Of a DNA stretch of 64,000 nt, positions 54,694 to 63,766 are shown piece by piece; position 1 is the first letter of the stretch, and each line of letters starts with the position of its first letter. A model generated the notes under the pieces. That model did no database searches, was not told where the DNA came from, and worked only from the letters and a program-made list of their open reading frames with translations. The stretch is taken from contig JALOON010000011.1 in the NCBI GenBank assembly GCA_025454405.1, positions 124,001 to 188,000 of the forward strand, written 5' to 3'. Made by a program: the position numbers and the translations under genes. Origin of the DNA: Oscillatoriaceae cyanobacterium Prado104. GTDB lineage: Bacteria > Cyanobacteriota > Cyanobacteriia > Cyanobacteriales > Microcoleaceae.

Positions 54694-54896
54694 AAAACTC
54701 AAGACAGTTGACAGTTGACAATTGACAGTTGACAGTCCATCCGCTAAATCCGCTACCAAATCCGCTGCTTACCGCCCCCCCCACCGACCAACTCCAATCC
54801 CCTGTATCTTTCCTGTATTTTTACAGATACAAATGGCGAGTTTGCTTTACTCAATAACACAAATCAGACCGCCTGTAAACCCACCCGCTCTGCAGA

Positions 54897-56294
54897 TTAC
54901 TTCGCTTGAACCGATGCAGTTTCAAGCGCCGAGTTCGATCGCGCCTTACCATTCTCAAGCATTTCTCCCGTGACGCTAAAAGCGCGAATTTCAGTAATTT
55001 TAACCGGCACAATTTTACCCAACAATTGGGCAATATCTCCCTTAAAGAAAGTCAAGCGATTGCCGCGAGTCCGTCCCATCACCTGAGTCGGATCTTTCAC
55101 ATTTTGCGCCTCAACCAAAACCTCTTCAACGCGACCTAAATAACGCTGCGATCGACTCATTGCCGCCGCCGTTACCGCATGATTCAAACGCTGCAATCGA
55201 TCGGCCTTTACCTCGTCACTTAACTGATTTTCCCACAAAGCGGCGGGCGTTCCCGGACGCGGCGAATAAGCAGCAGTATTCACCAAATCGAAACCGACAT
55301 CTTCAACTAATTTTACAGTCTTCTCAAACTGCGCTTCAGTCTCTCCCGGAAAACCGACGATCGCATCGGCAGTAATCGCAGCATCCGGCATATACTTGCG
55401 AATTAAATCTACGATCCGGCGGTATTTTCCCTGAGTGTAACCGCGACTCATCGCCTTCAAAATATCGTTATCTCCCGACTGAAACGGGATGTGAAAATGT
55501 TCGCAAACCTGCGGGATTTCCGCACAAGCGCGAATCAATCTTTCGGTAAAATAGCGGGGGTGGCTGGTAGCAAAACGCAGGCGATCGATTCCCGGTACAT
55601 CGCTGACAAAATACAGCAAATCCGTCAAAGTATGCAGGTGGCTGCCATCGGGTTTTGTTCCCGGCAAATCGCGCCCGTAAGCATCAATATTTTGACCCAA
55701 TAAAGTAATTTCCCTGTAACCTTGACGGCTCAATTCTTCCATTTCCGCGCGAATTGCTGCCGGAATTCGTGACTGTTCGACTCCCCGAACATTCGGCACG
55801 ACACAATAAGTACAGCGTTCGTTGCAACCGTAAATTACATTTACCCAAGCAGTGACTTTGCTATCGCGCCGCGGCTTAGCAATATCCTCCATAATATGAA
55901 CTGCTTCCGTCGCCACAACTTGATTCCCATCAAACACTTGTTCCAGCAAATCTTCGAGTCGGTTAGCGTGTTGCGGCCCCATTACTAAATCTAATTCCGG
56001 GACTCTACGCAGCAGCGCTTCACCTTCTTGTTGCGCCACGCATCCCGCTACAATTAAAGTTAAATCTGGTTCCCGGCGCTTGCGATCGGCTTGCCTTCCT
56101 AAATAAGAATAAACTTTTTGTTCGGCATTATCGCGAATCGTGCAAGTATTGTAAAGGATTACATTCGCGTCGTTCGGATCTTCGGAAAACTCGAAGCCCA
56201 TTTTTTCTAGAATGCCGGCCATGCGTTCGGAGTCAGCTTTATTCATCTGGCATCCGAAGGTGGTAATGTGATAGCGGCGGGGTTTCGCGGTCAT
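54897..56294 (-). CDS. miaB: tRNA-2-methylthio-N6-dimethylallyladenosine synthase
   Basis: 465 residues. The N-terminal UPF0004 domain has the three cluster cysteines C15, C51 and C85. The radical-SAM motif is C157-x3-C161-x2-C164 (CNERCTYC), followed by the TRAM domain near the C-terminus ([23 protein letters not shown]). MiaB adds a methylthio group to i6A37 in tRNAs, using two [4Fe-4S] clusters. All key cysteines are present and the length is standard. It stands between an unknown gene and a repeat-containing gap. Confidence 0.96.
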   Translation of the reverse strand: MTAKPRRYHITTFGCQMNKADSERMAGILEKMGFEFSEDPNDANVILYNTCTIRDNAEQKVYSYLGRQADRKRREPDLTLIVAGCVAQQEGEALLRRVPELDLVMGPQHANRLEDLLEQVFDGNQVVATEAVHIMEDIAKPRRDSKVTAWVNVIYGCNERCTYCVVPNVRGVEQSRIPAAIRAEMEELSRQGYREITLLGQNIDAYGRDLPGTKPDGSHLHTLTDLLYFVSDVPGIDRLRFATSHPRYFTERLIRACAEIPQVCEHFHIPFQSGDNDILKAMSRGYTQGKYRRIVDLIRKYMPDAAITADAIVGFPGETEAQFEKTVKLVEDVGFDLVNTAAYSPRPGTPAALWENQLSDEVKADRLQRLNHAVTAAAMSRSQRYLGRVEEVLVEAQNVKDPTQVMGRTRGNRLTFFKGDIAQLLGKIVPVKITEIRAFSVTGEMLENGKARSNSALETASVQAK

Positions 56295-56383
56295 GATAAA
56301 TTGCAGGGATATATAAACTTTAGGTTTTTAACCTCAGCCTGTTATTATAGCAAGTTTATATCTTTTTTTGAAAAAGATTTTTT

Positions 56384-56412
56384 TACCGCAGAGGGCGCAG
56401 AGGGCGCAGAGG
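56384..56412. repeat. CGCAGAGGGCGCAGAGG dispersed repeat
   Basis: ACCGCAGAGGGCGCAGAGGG at 56385-56404 and a further GCGCAGAGG unit are the same dispersed repeat as near 8144 and 21188. Confidence 0.7.
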
Positions 56413-56483
56413 AGAAGAGAGAAGAAGAGAGGAGAGAGAAAGTAAGGTTTAGCTATTATTGAATTGTTCGATCGCCACTTTGC

Positions 56484-57623
56484 TCAATATTTTATATCTA
56501 AAAATTCTACTATAGTTTTAGCGATCGCCCGTGCGGCTAAATAAGGAACTCCATTTCCTACAGTTTTAAACATATTAGTTAGCGTCATCTCACCCGGCAG
56601 CGCAAACTCTTTTGGTAAGGATTGAATAGCCAGTGCTTCAGCAACCGACAGCCTGCGAACTTGATAGGGATGTAAATGAACTTCATTATTTCCGTAGCAA
56701 GCTGTGGGCGAATAACGCCACCGATGCAAGCGCTTAAAAGATTTTTTAGAAACATCTCCCTCACGGACAGTCGCAAACCTTTTAATGCCTGCTTTCGGTT
56801 TAAAATAATGCTCGGAATTGGGATGGTTGAGAACATCGTTTTTTTGGAACCAAAACTCAACTGTCAATTCTTGGGGAATTCCTGCGGGACAAGGCAAGAA
56901 ATTATCGATCGCAAACAAATCTGTCTCGGTCCAAGGATAACTAAATACTTCGGATTTGGGATACAATATCTGACTTTCCCAAGGAAAATAATTTTCCGGC
57001 AACATTTGGCTGTTTTCGGATAAATCGATGTTCTTATCTCTAACAAGATTTTTGCTAAAACCGATTAAGATAATTCTGTCTCTATCTTGCGGTACGCCGT
57101 ATTCGATCGCATTAATCGATCGCTCGACAAATACATATCCGGCTGCTGCTAATTTCAGCTTTAGCTGTTGGTAAAAAGCTTGATGTTTTTTAGTTCTCCA
57201 CAAACCTTTGACATTTTCAAATAAAAAGAAATCGGGCTGCTGCTGGCAAATCAATTCTGCATAGGAAGCTGAAAGTTTGCCTTTATCTCCTTCGTGACCT
57301 CGATTCTTTCCTCCAATCGAAAAATCGGGACAGGGAGGCCCGGCAATAAATCCGATAGTATCGTAATTTTTCCTAGCATCTTGGATAGATTCCCGCAAGC
57401 GAAGTGCAGGTTGTTCGGTAATAAGTTGAGTTACATCTGCTGCCTCTCCTTCGCAGTATCCGTATTCTGGTTGCGGCAAATTCAGGCACTGTCGCGAGTA
57501 CCGATATGCTTGCATAAATGGCGGGAAAATTTCGCTGACATAGGCTATGTTGAGGTCGATCGACTCAAAGCCTAAATCGAGGAATCCGGCACCAGAAAAA
57601 AATGAGAATATTGCTGTTTTCAA
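56484..57623 (-). CDS. orphan C5-cytosine DNA methyltransferase
   Basis: 379 residues from TTG 57623, as a stop lies just upstream in frame. Motif I is FSFFSGAGFLDLGFE, motif IV has the catalytic C98 in GPPCPDFS, motif VI is ENV (136-138), motif VIII is VPQDRDRIILIG, and motif X is GNGVPYLAARAIA. The target-recognition part lies at about 190-330. No restriction endonuclease or specificity subunit is adjacent. It is therefore a solitary methyltransferase. Its target is unknown; the abundance of CGATCG in this genome makes that palindrome a candidate, as for M.Ssp6803I of Synechocystis (inference). Confidence 0.92.
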   Translation of the reverse strand: MKTAIFSFFSGAGFLDLGFESIDLNIAYVSEIFPPFMQAYRYSRQCLNLPQPEYGYCEGEAADVTQLITEQPALRLRESIQDARKNYDTIGFIAGPPCPDFSIGGKNRGHEGDKGKLSASYAELICQQQPDFFLFENVKGLWRTKKHQAFYQQLKLKLAAAGYVFVERSINAIEYGVPQDRDRIILIGFSKNLVRDKNIDLSENSQMLPENYFPWESQILYPKSEVFSYPWTETDLFAIDNFLPCPAGIPQELTVEFWFQKNDVLNHPNSEHYFKPKAGIKRFATVREGDVSKKSFKRLHRWRYSPTACYGNNEVHLHPYQVRRLSVAEALAIQSLPKEFALPGEMTLTNMFKTVGNGVPYLAARAIAKTIVEFLDIKY

Positions 57624-57637
57624 TTTAAGGTTTCAAA

Positions 57638-57783
57638 TAATAGGGTATGTGTATATTGTAGACTCCAGCAGGGCGAAGCATTCGGACACAAAAATAGTCG
57701 CTATTCCCAATAATAGGGTATGTGTATATTATAGACCCCGCCAGGGCGAAGCATTCGGACACAAAAATAGTCGCTCTTCCGAA
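57638..57783. repeat. two 73-bp tandem repeats with nearby inverted copy
   Basis: Copies at 57638-57710 and 57711-57783 share TAATAGGGTATGTGTATATT and GGCGAAGCATTCGGACACAA, with few differences. A CGAATGCTTCGCCCCTAC segment at about 57796-57813 is an inverted partial copy. Confidence 0.85.
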
Positions 57784-57839
57784 TAGATTGTCGCCCGAAT
57801 GCTTCGCCCCTACACCCTCCATTATCAACGATCGACTAA

Positions 57840-58268
57840 CTAAAATAATTGACCGCCTCGGAAGCGCCAATAGGGAAACAAAATTCGCATCACTGTTTGC
57901 GACGCTAGATAAATTGCCAGCCACACCAAACTGTAATGCAGCGCAAAAGCTGCTAGATCGAAATCTTCCTTCGGTATTCCCGGCAAGCCGATAATTGTTA
58001 TCAACACTGCTACAAAAATTGCTTCCCATATTCCGGCGATGAATTGAAATGCACCGGGCCAATCCCGATCCCAGCGAAAATGCTGGAGGTAAATATATAA
58101 CATATCCCAACCGATGCCGAAAAGTGCTACATATCCTAAAACCCAGAAATAAATTGAGCTGGGTTTAGAGTTAATTAAACCCAGATAAAATGGCAGCGTT
58201 ACTAAGATACCTACTGTAGCTAATAAAAATAACCGAGTTTGCCAGCGACCAAATAAAGTAGGAGTCAT
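57840..58268 (-). CDS. four-helix membrane protein of unknown function
   Basis: 142 residues with hydrophobic segments near 13-33, 38-60, 70-95 and 106-130. The sequence contains the pattern W-D-M-L-Y-I-Y-L-Q-H-F-R-W-D-R-D-W-P (about 54-71), which may be a family hallmark. I do not recognise the family. No signal peptide cleavage is evident. It stands alone after a repeat block. Confidence 0.6.
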   Translation of the reverse strand: MTPTLFGRWQTRLFLLATVGILVTLPFYLGLINSKPSSIYFWVLGYVALFGIGWDMLYIYLQHFRWDRDWPGAFQFIAGIWEAIFVAVLITIIGLPGIPKEDFDLAAFALHYSLVWLAIYLASQTVMRILFPYWRFRGGQLF

Positions 58269-58616
58269 GAGGATTTTAGATTTTAGATTTTAGATTGATT
58301 GAGGATTGAGCTATCGATTGAGAGTTATTGCTCGATATTACGTTAACGTTAAATAAACATAATTCCTGTAGGGGCGGGTTCACCAATAATATCTGCCTAA
58401 GATCTACAATCTATTAAACCCGCCCCCACCTCACGATAAACTACCATGTAGTTAAAATTAAAAATCCCAAATCGCAAAAAATCTCAAATCTCAAATCTCA
58501 AATCGCATTATCCGTGGGGTAGAACCCCCCAATGGTGTATACTAGCAGGTATAGTAGAATGCACTCTGACAAGCGCCCAAATTTTGGGCGTCTTTTATTG
58601 TAAGGGCTGGGGTAGT
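58269..58616. other. intergenic region with inverted repeat and possible small RNA
   Basis: AT-rich ATTTTAGATTTTAG units lie at 58272-58295. A GGGGCGGGTT / AACCCGCCCC-type inverted pair lies at 58371-58430, close to that at 25012-25076. On the plus strand, TATACT (58538-58543) and TATAGT (58550-58555) are followed by a terminator-like hairpin at 58574-58596. Confidence 0.5.
58574..58600 (+). terminator. rho-independent terminator-like hairpin
   Basis: CGCCCAAA (58574-58581) and TTTGGGCG (58583-58590) form a perfect stem with a one-base loop in the model, followed by TCTTTTATT. On the plus strand this has the terminator layout, but no plus-strand gene precedes it, so it would end an unannotated short transcript. 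Confidence 0.5.
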
Positions 58617-60617
58617 TTACCCAGGCGATCGATTGAAAATCCACTTCAGCCACTGTACCAGCGATCGCCCCGCACTTAACTGGCCAATGCCGGACGATCG
58701 AATTTTCGCCAAACTCTCAACGGATCGCAACGCCGCGTACTGCAAGCCCAAAAAACTGTCCACTGGCGCGTAGGGCCCGCCCAAAGTAATCGCCCCCGCC
58801 GCGTACACCCGCCCTTGAGTCCGATCCGGCACAGAATTCCGCAATTCTAATAATTCAAAATCATTTTGCACGCTCAAGCGTCCCAACTGATTGAGGGAGA
58901 GATTGTACTGAACTACTAAATCGTCCAGCAGGGGACTGGTTTTTACCTTAGCGTCCAAACCCGTAGCGTCGATAATAAAATCAGCCTCTAACTGAATTTG
59001 CCCCTTGAGTCCCTTTTCCCGAATGTAAGTCACCGTGCGGTTTTGACTGTCGCGATCGACTCTTTCCACTTCCCCGAAAGTAATCTGATACCATCCCTGA
59101 CTCAAACCTTCCCTCACAATCCGCCGCCAATCGCTGCGCTGCGCTGTAGTCGTGCCGCCCCAATCTGTCAGCAACTGCGGGCGAAATTCCGGCTTGGCAT
59201 TGTCTAAAAGCACGCGCAGTTCCCCGCCCCAGCAGGCTTTCGGCCAATTGAACGGCTGAAATTCGTAGTGATTTTCCACGCTTCTTTGAGCTCGATCGAA
59301 TTTATTACCTTGAGGTTTGGGCGATCGCATTAAATGCAATACTTGAATGTCCCGATTGCGCCCCCTTGCTTCGTAAATCCGCTGTACCACTCGCGAAGCC
59401 ACAATTCCCCGCCCCCTCACCAACACGCTGCCGCCCTTGGCTTCCAACTTTTCGTAAACGCTATCGTGGTTTTCGTAAGCATTAACTACTGACTCAAAAT
59501 CTTTGGTTTTTTCCCGGTAAGCTTGCAAATCTGGCAAAAATTGAATTGCCGGATAGCCCGTCGCTAAATGCAAGTATTTAGCAACTAAAAAAGCGTGTTC
59601 CCGACGATCCGCATTCGATCGAGAATAAGCGATCGCGTACCTGCCGTCATCGGTTTTGCGAATTCCCCGCACTCTCCCGTAGCGAAACATCCGGTGCCAA
59701 CCAATTCTAGCTGCTTCCCTGTCGATCGAATCAAATACATTTCCCGCTTTGGGCGTGTAAGTTTCCGCAAAAGTCGGTTCGGCAAACACCTGCCACAACA
59801 CCGTCACCGACACTCCAAAATGCCCTTTCAGCAACTCTTGCCAAGCTTCCCGCAGGGCGTAGGGAGGCCAGCCCCAAATATTGTCCGGGCAAGAGTCAGA
59901 ATTCGATCGCAGCCTTTCGTGCAGCGGAATTTGAGAATTCAAGCACAATCGTCGGTAGCGGGCGTAAGGCTTGTCTTCCATGCCTAAAACCGCAATGCGA
60001 TCGATTTTTACCCCGCAAATTCGCAGCAAATCCACCCAGATAAAACTGCCCAAACCCCCACCAACGGCAGCGCAATCAATTTCTTCTACCGGCATTCCCG
60101 CAGCTTCGAGCGATCGCATTGTCACCTCCGAAGCCTGCAAAAATGTTACGGGCGGAAACTCTCCTTTACCCCTTGTAGAAGGTGGCGACACCGGAGGCGG
60201 GAGGATTGCGGGATCGGGTAAATTTGTTTGCGGGTTAAAGTAAATGTAAGAACTGGCAGACTGCGTTTCCGTCGCATTCACCGTAAAAGAAATGCCGATC
60301 GCGTAGGGTCCAATTTGCAGCATATCCCCGTTTGCCAGCACGCAGCGAGTTTGGCGCTGGCCGTTGACAAAAGTACCGTTGCGGCTGCCGGTATCAGTGA
60401 CGACGATACTGTCTCCTTCCCTGGCAATCACTGAGTGAAAGCGAGAAACTTGGCTGCTGTTGAGGGCAATGCGAGACACTCGCTGTCCGTTAATTGTGGC
60501 GGGCATCGTCTCTAACTTCCGTCCCAGGGCAATGGGCAGGTCAAATATCGGGGAACGGCGATCCCCGGTAGCTGCATCGTTCCAAGTCAGTCGCAGGCGC
60601 AAGGGTTGAGGATTCAT
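58617..60617 (-). CDS. FHA domain fused to a FAD/NAD(P)-binding protein
   Basis: 666 residues. The N-terminal FHA domain (about 23-112) has S58-R-F-H61 and S78-R-N-G-T-F-V-N-G, residues that read phosphothreonine. A Pro-rich linker (about 134-158) leads to a flavoprotein part with the dinucleotide motif V185-G-G-G-L-G and a later helical and strand-rich region, ending with DATGLDAKV and GRVYAAGAITLGGPYAP, typical of FAD-dependent NAD(P)-binding proteins of the SidA/FAD_NAD_binding_9 kind. A phosphorylation-recruited oxidoreductase is implied. The substrate is unknown. A second FHA protein lies 700 bp upstream on the same strand. Confidence 0.85.
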   Translation of the reverse strand: MNPQPLRLRLTWNDAATGDRRSPIFDLPIALGRKLETMPATINGQRVSRIALNSSQVSRFHSVIAREGDSIVVTDTGSRNGTFVNGQRQTRCVLANGDMLQIGPYAIGISFTVNATETQSASSYIYFNPQTNLPDPAILPPPVSPPSTRGKGEFPPVTFLQASEVTMRSLEAAGMPVEEIDCAAVGGGLGSFIWVDLLRICGVKIDRIAVLGMEDKPYARYRRLCLNSQIPLHERLRSNSDSCPDNIWGWPPYALREAWQELLKGHFGVSVTVLWQVFAEPTFAETYTPKAGNVFDSIDREAARIGWHRMFRYGRVRGIRKTDDGRYAIAYSRSNADRREHAFLVAKYLHLATGYPAIQFLPDLQAYREKTKDFESVVNAYENHDSVYEKLEAKGGSVLVRGRGIVASRVVQRIYEARGRNRDIQVLHLMRSPKPQGNKFDRAQRSVENHYEFQPFNWPKACWGGELRVLLDNAKPEFRPQLLTDWGGTTTAQRSDWRRIVREGLSQGWYQITFGEVERVDRDSQNRTVTYIREKGLKGQIQLEADFIIDATGLDAKVKTSPLLDDLVVQYNLSLNQLGRLSVQNDFELLELRNSVPDRTQGRVYAAGAITLGGPYAPVDSFLGLQYAALRSVESLAKIRSSGIGQLSAGRSLVQWLKWIFNRSPG

Positions 60618-60839
60618 TACAATTTTTTAATATTTATTTCCAAATTAAATAACTTTAGCAGAGATTTTTAAATATAAGATAGTGTAGCCTATCAGATGAT
60701 GCAATTCGGCTTCTGAGATTTGGAACTCAACGAGCAAATTGCGCAGTTAAAATTAGGTTTGAATTATCTGTTCGAGGTGAAATTTTGCAGGCCGAGCTAC
60801 GTTAATGCGCGAGTTCCAGTCCGATCGAATAGCTGCAAT

Positions 60840-61002
60840 AAGTAGGGCTTGCTGAATAAGTCTTTTGGTGAGGGGGGCATAGGGCATAGGGCATTGGGCA
60901 TAGGGCATAGTTTTTCTCCGTTTCGAGTCGGGAATTAGACACACCACACAAAGGAAACAGTGCTGTGGTTTTGACCATCTCTATATTCAGCAAGCCCTAA
61001 GT
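60840..61002. mobile_element. MITE with perfect 15-bp TIRs
   Basis: AGGGCTTGCTGAATA (60844-60858) and its exact inverse (60984-60998) flank a 125-bp core with several GGCATAG units. The 4-bp sequence AAGT lies directly outside both ends (60840-60843 and 60999-61002), a target-site duplication. No transposase fits inside. It is a non-autonomous element whose parent should carry the same termini. Confidence 0.75.
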
Positions 61003-61082
61003 AAGGTTTGTAGTGCGGACTTAAATCCGCAGATAAGCGAGGACTGAAGTCCTTACTACAAACCGTTCTCGATCGTCGATCG

Positions 61083-61170
61083 CGAGCTGGTGACGCTCGC
61101 ACTTAATATCCTTCGCGAGCTGGTGACGCTCGCACTGACAAACATCCTTCGCGAGCGGGGACGCTCGCAC
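61083..61170. repeat. three GAGC...GACGCTCGCAC tandem units
   Basis: Three copies of CTTCGCGAGCTGGTGACGCTC-like units (each under 40 bp) end with GCTCGCACT. They are preceded by a GGACT repeat at about 61005-61065. GAAGAA-type pyrimidine arrays (CTTCCTT) follow at about 61280-61340. Confidence 0.75.
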
Positions 61171-61353
61171 TATCAACTGTCAAACAATTTTAGATTTTAC
61201 ATTTTGGATTTGGGATTGGAGATTGAAGATTGAAGATTGTCAACTATTAACTGTCAAAAACGCCAACTGTCAAAGATCGACTCTTCCTTCTTCCTTCTTC
61301 TTTCTTCCTTCTTCCTTCTTCCTTCTTCCTTCTTCCTTCGTAACAACTATCAA

Positions 61354-61887
61354 CTATGGTCCGAGTACCACACTCGCCGCCGCCGCGAGGGAAGTCCCGC
61401 ACCAAGAACACCCGGACTCCAAATGCGCGTAAGGGGAAATTCGCTGGCATTTGGGACACTGCAAACCGTATTTCATCGGACCCGTCGGCAGTCGGTTCGG
61501 CGGTGCGGGCGCAGGGGACAGCAAAACCGTCTGTTGGGATTCGGGATCGGCAGCCGCCACCGCAGTTACCTCAAGCTGCACTTGACCTAAATAAATGCGG
61601 CTTCCCAAACTCAATTTTGCTTCTCCTCGATCGAGAATGTTCCCGTCTACCAGGGGCGGATTGCTGGGACGCAAATTCCGCACTTTAAATTCGTTTGACT
61701 CTCGATCGAAAAATATTTCAACGTGCAGTCCCGATACGCTTTGATGCGAAAATACCAGATCGCACTTGGCAGGATCGCGCCCCAACCTAAACGTTCCGGG
61801 ATTTTTGCTCGGCTGTCCGTCTTGAATTATTTGATTTTGACGCACCCCAGCTTCATCCTTCCAATCTAATGTGAGCTGGTTTGTCAT
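61354..61887 (-). CDS. FHA-domain protein with C-terminal zinc ribbon-like motif
   Basis: 177 residues. The FHA domain covers about 25-110, with FRLGRDPAKCDLV and the S-x2-H-type motif in VSGLHVEIFFD. The C-terminal part has C-P-K-C near 143-146 and C-x2-C near 160-163 (YGLQCPKCQRIS, GCSWCGT), a zinc-ribbon pattern. FHA domains bind phosphothreonine peptides, so the protein may act downstream of a Ser/Thr kinase. With the FHA-flavoprotein gene downstream, it may belong to one pathway. Confidence 0.88.
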   Translation of the reverse strand: MTNQLTLDWKDEAGVRQNQIIQDGQPSKNPGTFRLGRDPAKCDLVFSHQSVSGLHVEIFFDRESNEFKVRNLRPSNPPLVDGNILDRGEAKLSLGSRIYLGQVQLEVTAVAAADPESQQTVLLSPAPAPPNRLPTGPMKYGLQCPKCQRISPYAHLESGCSWCGTSLAAAASVVLGP

Positions 61888-62167
61888 AATTTTATAGTTT
61901 CCTGAAATCTCAAAGAATACTACATTGTTTTTATCTTAAATTCTGCAAGTTTTGACTCGGCTCGGAGATTTTTGGCCGCTCAAACAAAAAGCCCCTTCAG
62001 TGGGGCTTTTGGCATCGCACCGATCGCAATTGCCAAGATGGGGAAGCGACGATCGAACTGCCCGTTGGGAACTCGATCGCTGCTTCCCCTGCACTGCTTT
62101 ATCCTAGTGCTGGTTGTCCGACTCCGGCGGGTGCGATTCGCCAGTTGCGGGGACGGAATCTCAAGGC
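61888..62167. other. region downstream of the KGG gene
   Basis: No credible gene. It contains the terminator at 61986-62010. The frames across 61972-62170 on the plus strand are not supported. Confidence 0.45.
61986..62010 (-). terminator. rho-independent terminator after the KGG gene
   Basis: AAAAGCCCC (61987-61995) and GGGGCTTTT (62002-62010) pair over TTCAGT. On the minus strand the stem is followed by TTTTTG. It lies about 150 bp after the KGG gene end and can also work in the other direction. Confidence 0.7.
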
Positions 62168-62404
62168 TTAAGAAGCTGGTTCGCTTTTGCGGCTTTTGCG
62201 TCCGCCTTCGCGACCGATTTGGGCCATGTGTTCCCGATTTTTGCTCACGGCTTCCCCACCTTTTTGACCAGCTTGTCTGGCTTCTTCAGAGGTGAATTCG
62301 TGTGCAGTGCCTTTTGCGTGTGCAGCTTTGCCGCCTTTGCTAGCAATTGCGCGCTGTTTTTCTGCGTCCATAGATGCGAATCCGCGTTTGCTCTTTTCAG
62401 CCAT
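62168..62404 (-). CDS. KGG-domain stress protein
   Basis: 78 residues. Three KGG-type units are visible: GFASMDAEKQRAIASKGGKA, FTSEEARQAGQKGGEAV and HMAQIGREGGRKS. Such short, hydrophilic glycine-rich repeats characterise the GsiB-like general stress proteins, thought to protect proteins or membranes during stress. Codons and length are typical. It stands alone, with a terminator at its 3' side, and is likely stress-induced. Confidence 0.92.
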   Translation of the reverse strand: MAEKSKRGFASMDAEKQRAIASKGGKAAHAKGTAHEFTSEEARQAGQKGGEAVSKNREHMAQIGREGGRKSRKSEPAS

Positions 62405-62665
62405 GACACAGTCTCCTTGTTTGTTGTCTGATTTTTGAGTGTGCTTTGCATCATTCTAGAAATCTTCCAACTTTCGTACCTCTTTCTCAGGTACAGTAAT
62501 TCTTTATTTCGCTGGAAGGATGGAATTGAATGCTTGTCTGCGAAAGATTCAGAAGATTTTTTTCTGTGCGGGGCGAGCCATCCAAATTCAATGTAAAAAT
62601 TCAAAAGAAAGTTGTTGTTTTGCCTTTTTAGACTGAATTTCTTTGCTCCCCTGCGCGATCGCCTG

Positions 62666-63316
62666 TTACCCGGATGTTAGTTTGTCGGCCGATCGAGTTG
62701 TTTCCGGCAATCGATATTTAGGCGCGCAACGCAGCACGTAATCGATCGCTCCCATCAAGTTTACCTTGTGACCGATCGAAACATAGATCGGTTTTACTCC
62801 CCCTTGAGTTCTGAGTGCTGCGCCAACGGTTTCCGGGCCATCGAGCAAGGGCTGCCAACTGCCCCGCGATTGTCCTACTTCTGAATGTTGTCCGATAAAT
62901 CGAGTTTTCGCAACTCCGATCGTCGCGATTCCTGTCATCACTCCCAAATGGCAAGCCAAACCGAACCTGCGGGGGTGAGCGAGTCCTTGACCGTCACACA
63001 AAATCAAGTCTGGCATTGGGTCAATCTTTGCTAGGGCTTCGAGAACTGCCGGCACTTCTCGAAATGACAGGAAACCGGGAACGTAAGGAAAAGTAGTCGG
63101 GCTGCGAACTACAGCTTGCTGCTGCAACTGCAGATCCGGAAAGCTCAAAACTGTTACAGCCGCCTGCGACACGGAGTCCGTGCTGTCGTAGCCGACATCC
63201 ACGCCTGCAACGTACCGCACTGTTTCCAGTCGGTTTTCGGTAATTACCTTTGACCGGAGTTCTTCTTGAATGGCGATCGCCTCTTCAATTGTCTGCGGCC
63301 AAACTTGCTGTAACAT
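62666..63316 (-). CDS. nfi: endonuclease V
   Basis: 216 residues. The deoxyinosine-recognition wedge YVPGFLSFREVP corresponds to the PYIPG motif. Metal-binding acids are present in AGVDVGYD and DLILCDGQGLAHPRRFG. Endonuclease V cuts the second bond 3' to deoxyinosine in DNA and so starts repair of deaminated adenine. Length and motifs match the family throughout. It lies alone, divergent to the SPFH gene. Confidence 0.95.
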   Translation of the reverse strand: MLQQVWPQTIEEAIAIQEELRSKVITENRLETVRYVAGVDVGYDSTDSVSQAAVTVLSFPDLQLQQQAVVRSPTTFPYVPGFLSFREVPAVLEALAKIDPMPDLILCDGQGLAHPRRFGLACHLGVMTGIATIGVAKTRFIGQHSEVGQSRGSWQPLLDGPETVGAALRTQGGVKPIYVSIGHKVNLMGAIDYVLRCAPKYRLPETTRSADKLTSG

Positions 63317-63766
63317 TTTGGACTCTCTTCAACCGTTCTCATCTAAGTTTAACTTATTTTGCGGCTTTTTTAAACTCGGTATTTTTCTTTTTTCGCCTCT
63401 GGCTTCCTTGAGTAAAAAGAGCATAATTTATAATTTTTTAATTATTTCTTTTGTTTTCTACACAGTATAATTACACCCGCTTCTGGGGCAAGATTTTCTC
63501 ACTTAGCTACAAGTTAACCCCGTGTCAAGATATTGAAACATTAATTTATCAAAAGTGACATATTGGCAAAAAATAATTTATTTTAACTTAATAATCAAGG
63601 GAGCTAGTGGCGATCGAGGGGTGCTGACCCGCACCCCAAAGCCAGACAGGAGCAACTGAGAAATATGACTTTTATGAATTAAATTAATGAATGGATCTGG
63701 ATTGCCACTCAAAAAAATCAAGGTTATAATTAAGATATATAGCAGCCTTTTCAAGGCAAAAAATGT
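63317..63766. other. divergent intergenic region
   Basis: 450 bp between endonuclease V and the SPFH gene. It is AT-rich and contains the promoter at 63702-63730. Nothing else is identified. Confidence 0.5.
63702..63730 (+). promoter_or_regulatory. sigma70-type promoter of the SPFH gene
   Basis: TTGCCA at 63702-63707 and TATAAT at 63725-63730 are separated by exactly 17 bp. The expected start site (about 63737) leaves a leader of about 30 bases, with AAGG at 63754-63757 before the ATG at 63767. Confidence 0.65.

Noticed and set aside
57638..57783. Two 73-bp repeats considered as CRISPR or as an attachment-site pair
   Set aside because: The copies abut directly without spacers, and no integrase lies near.
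61972..62431. Overlapping plus-strand frames of about 105 codons antisense to the KGG gene
   Set aside because: They are antisense shadows of a well-supported gene and cross a terminator.
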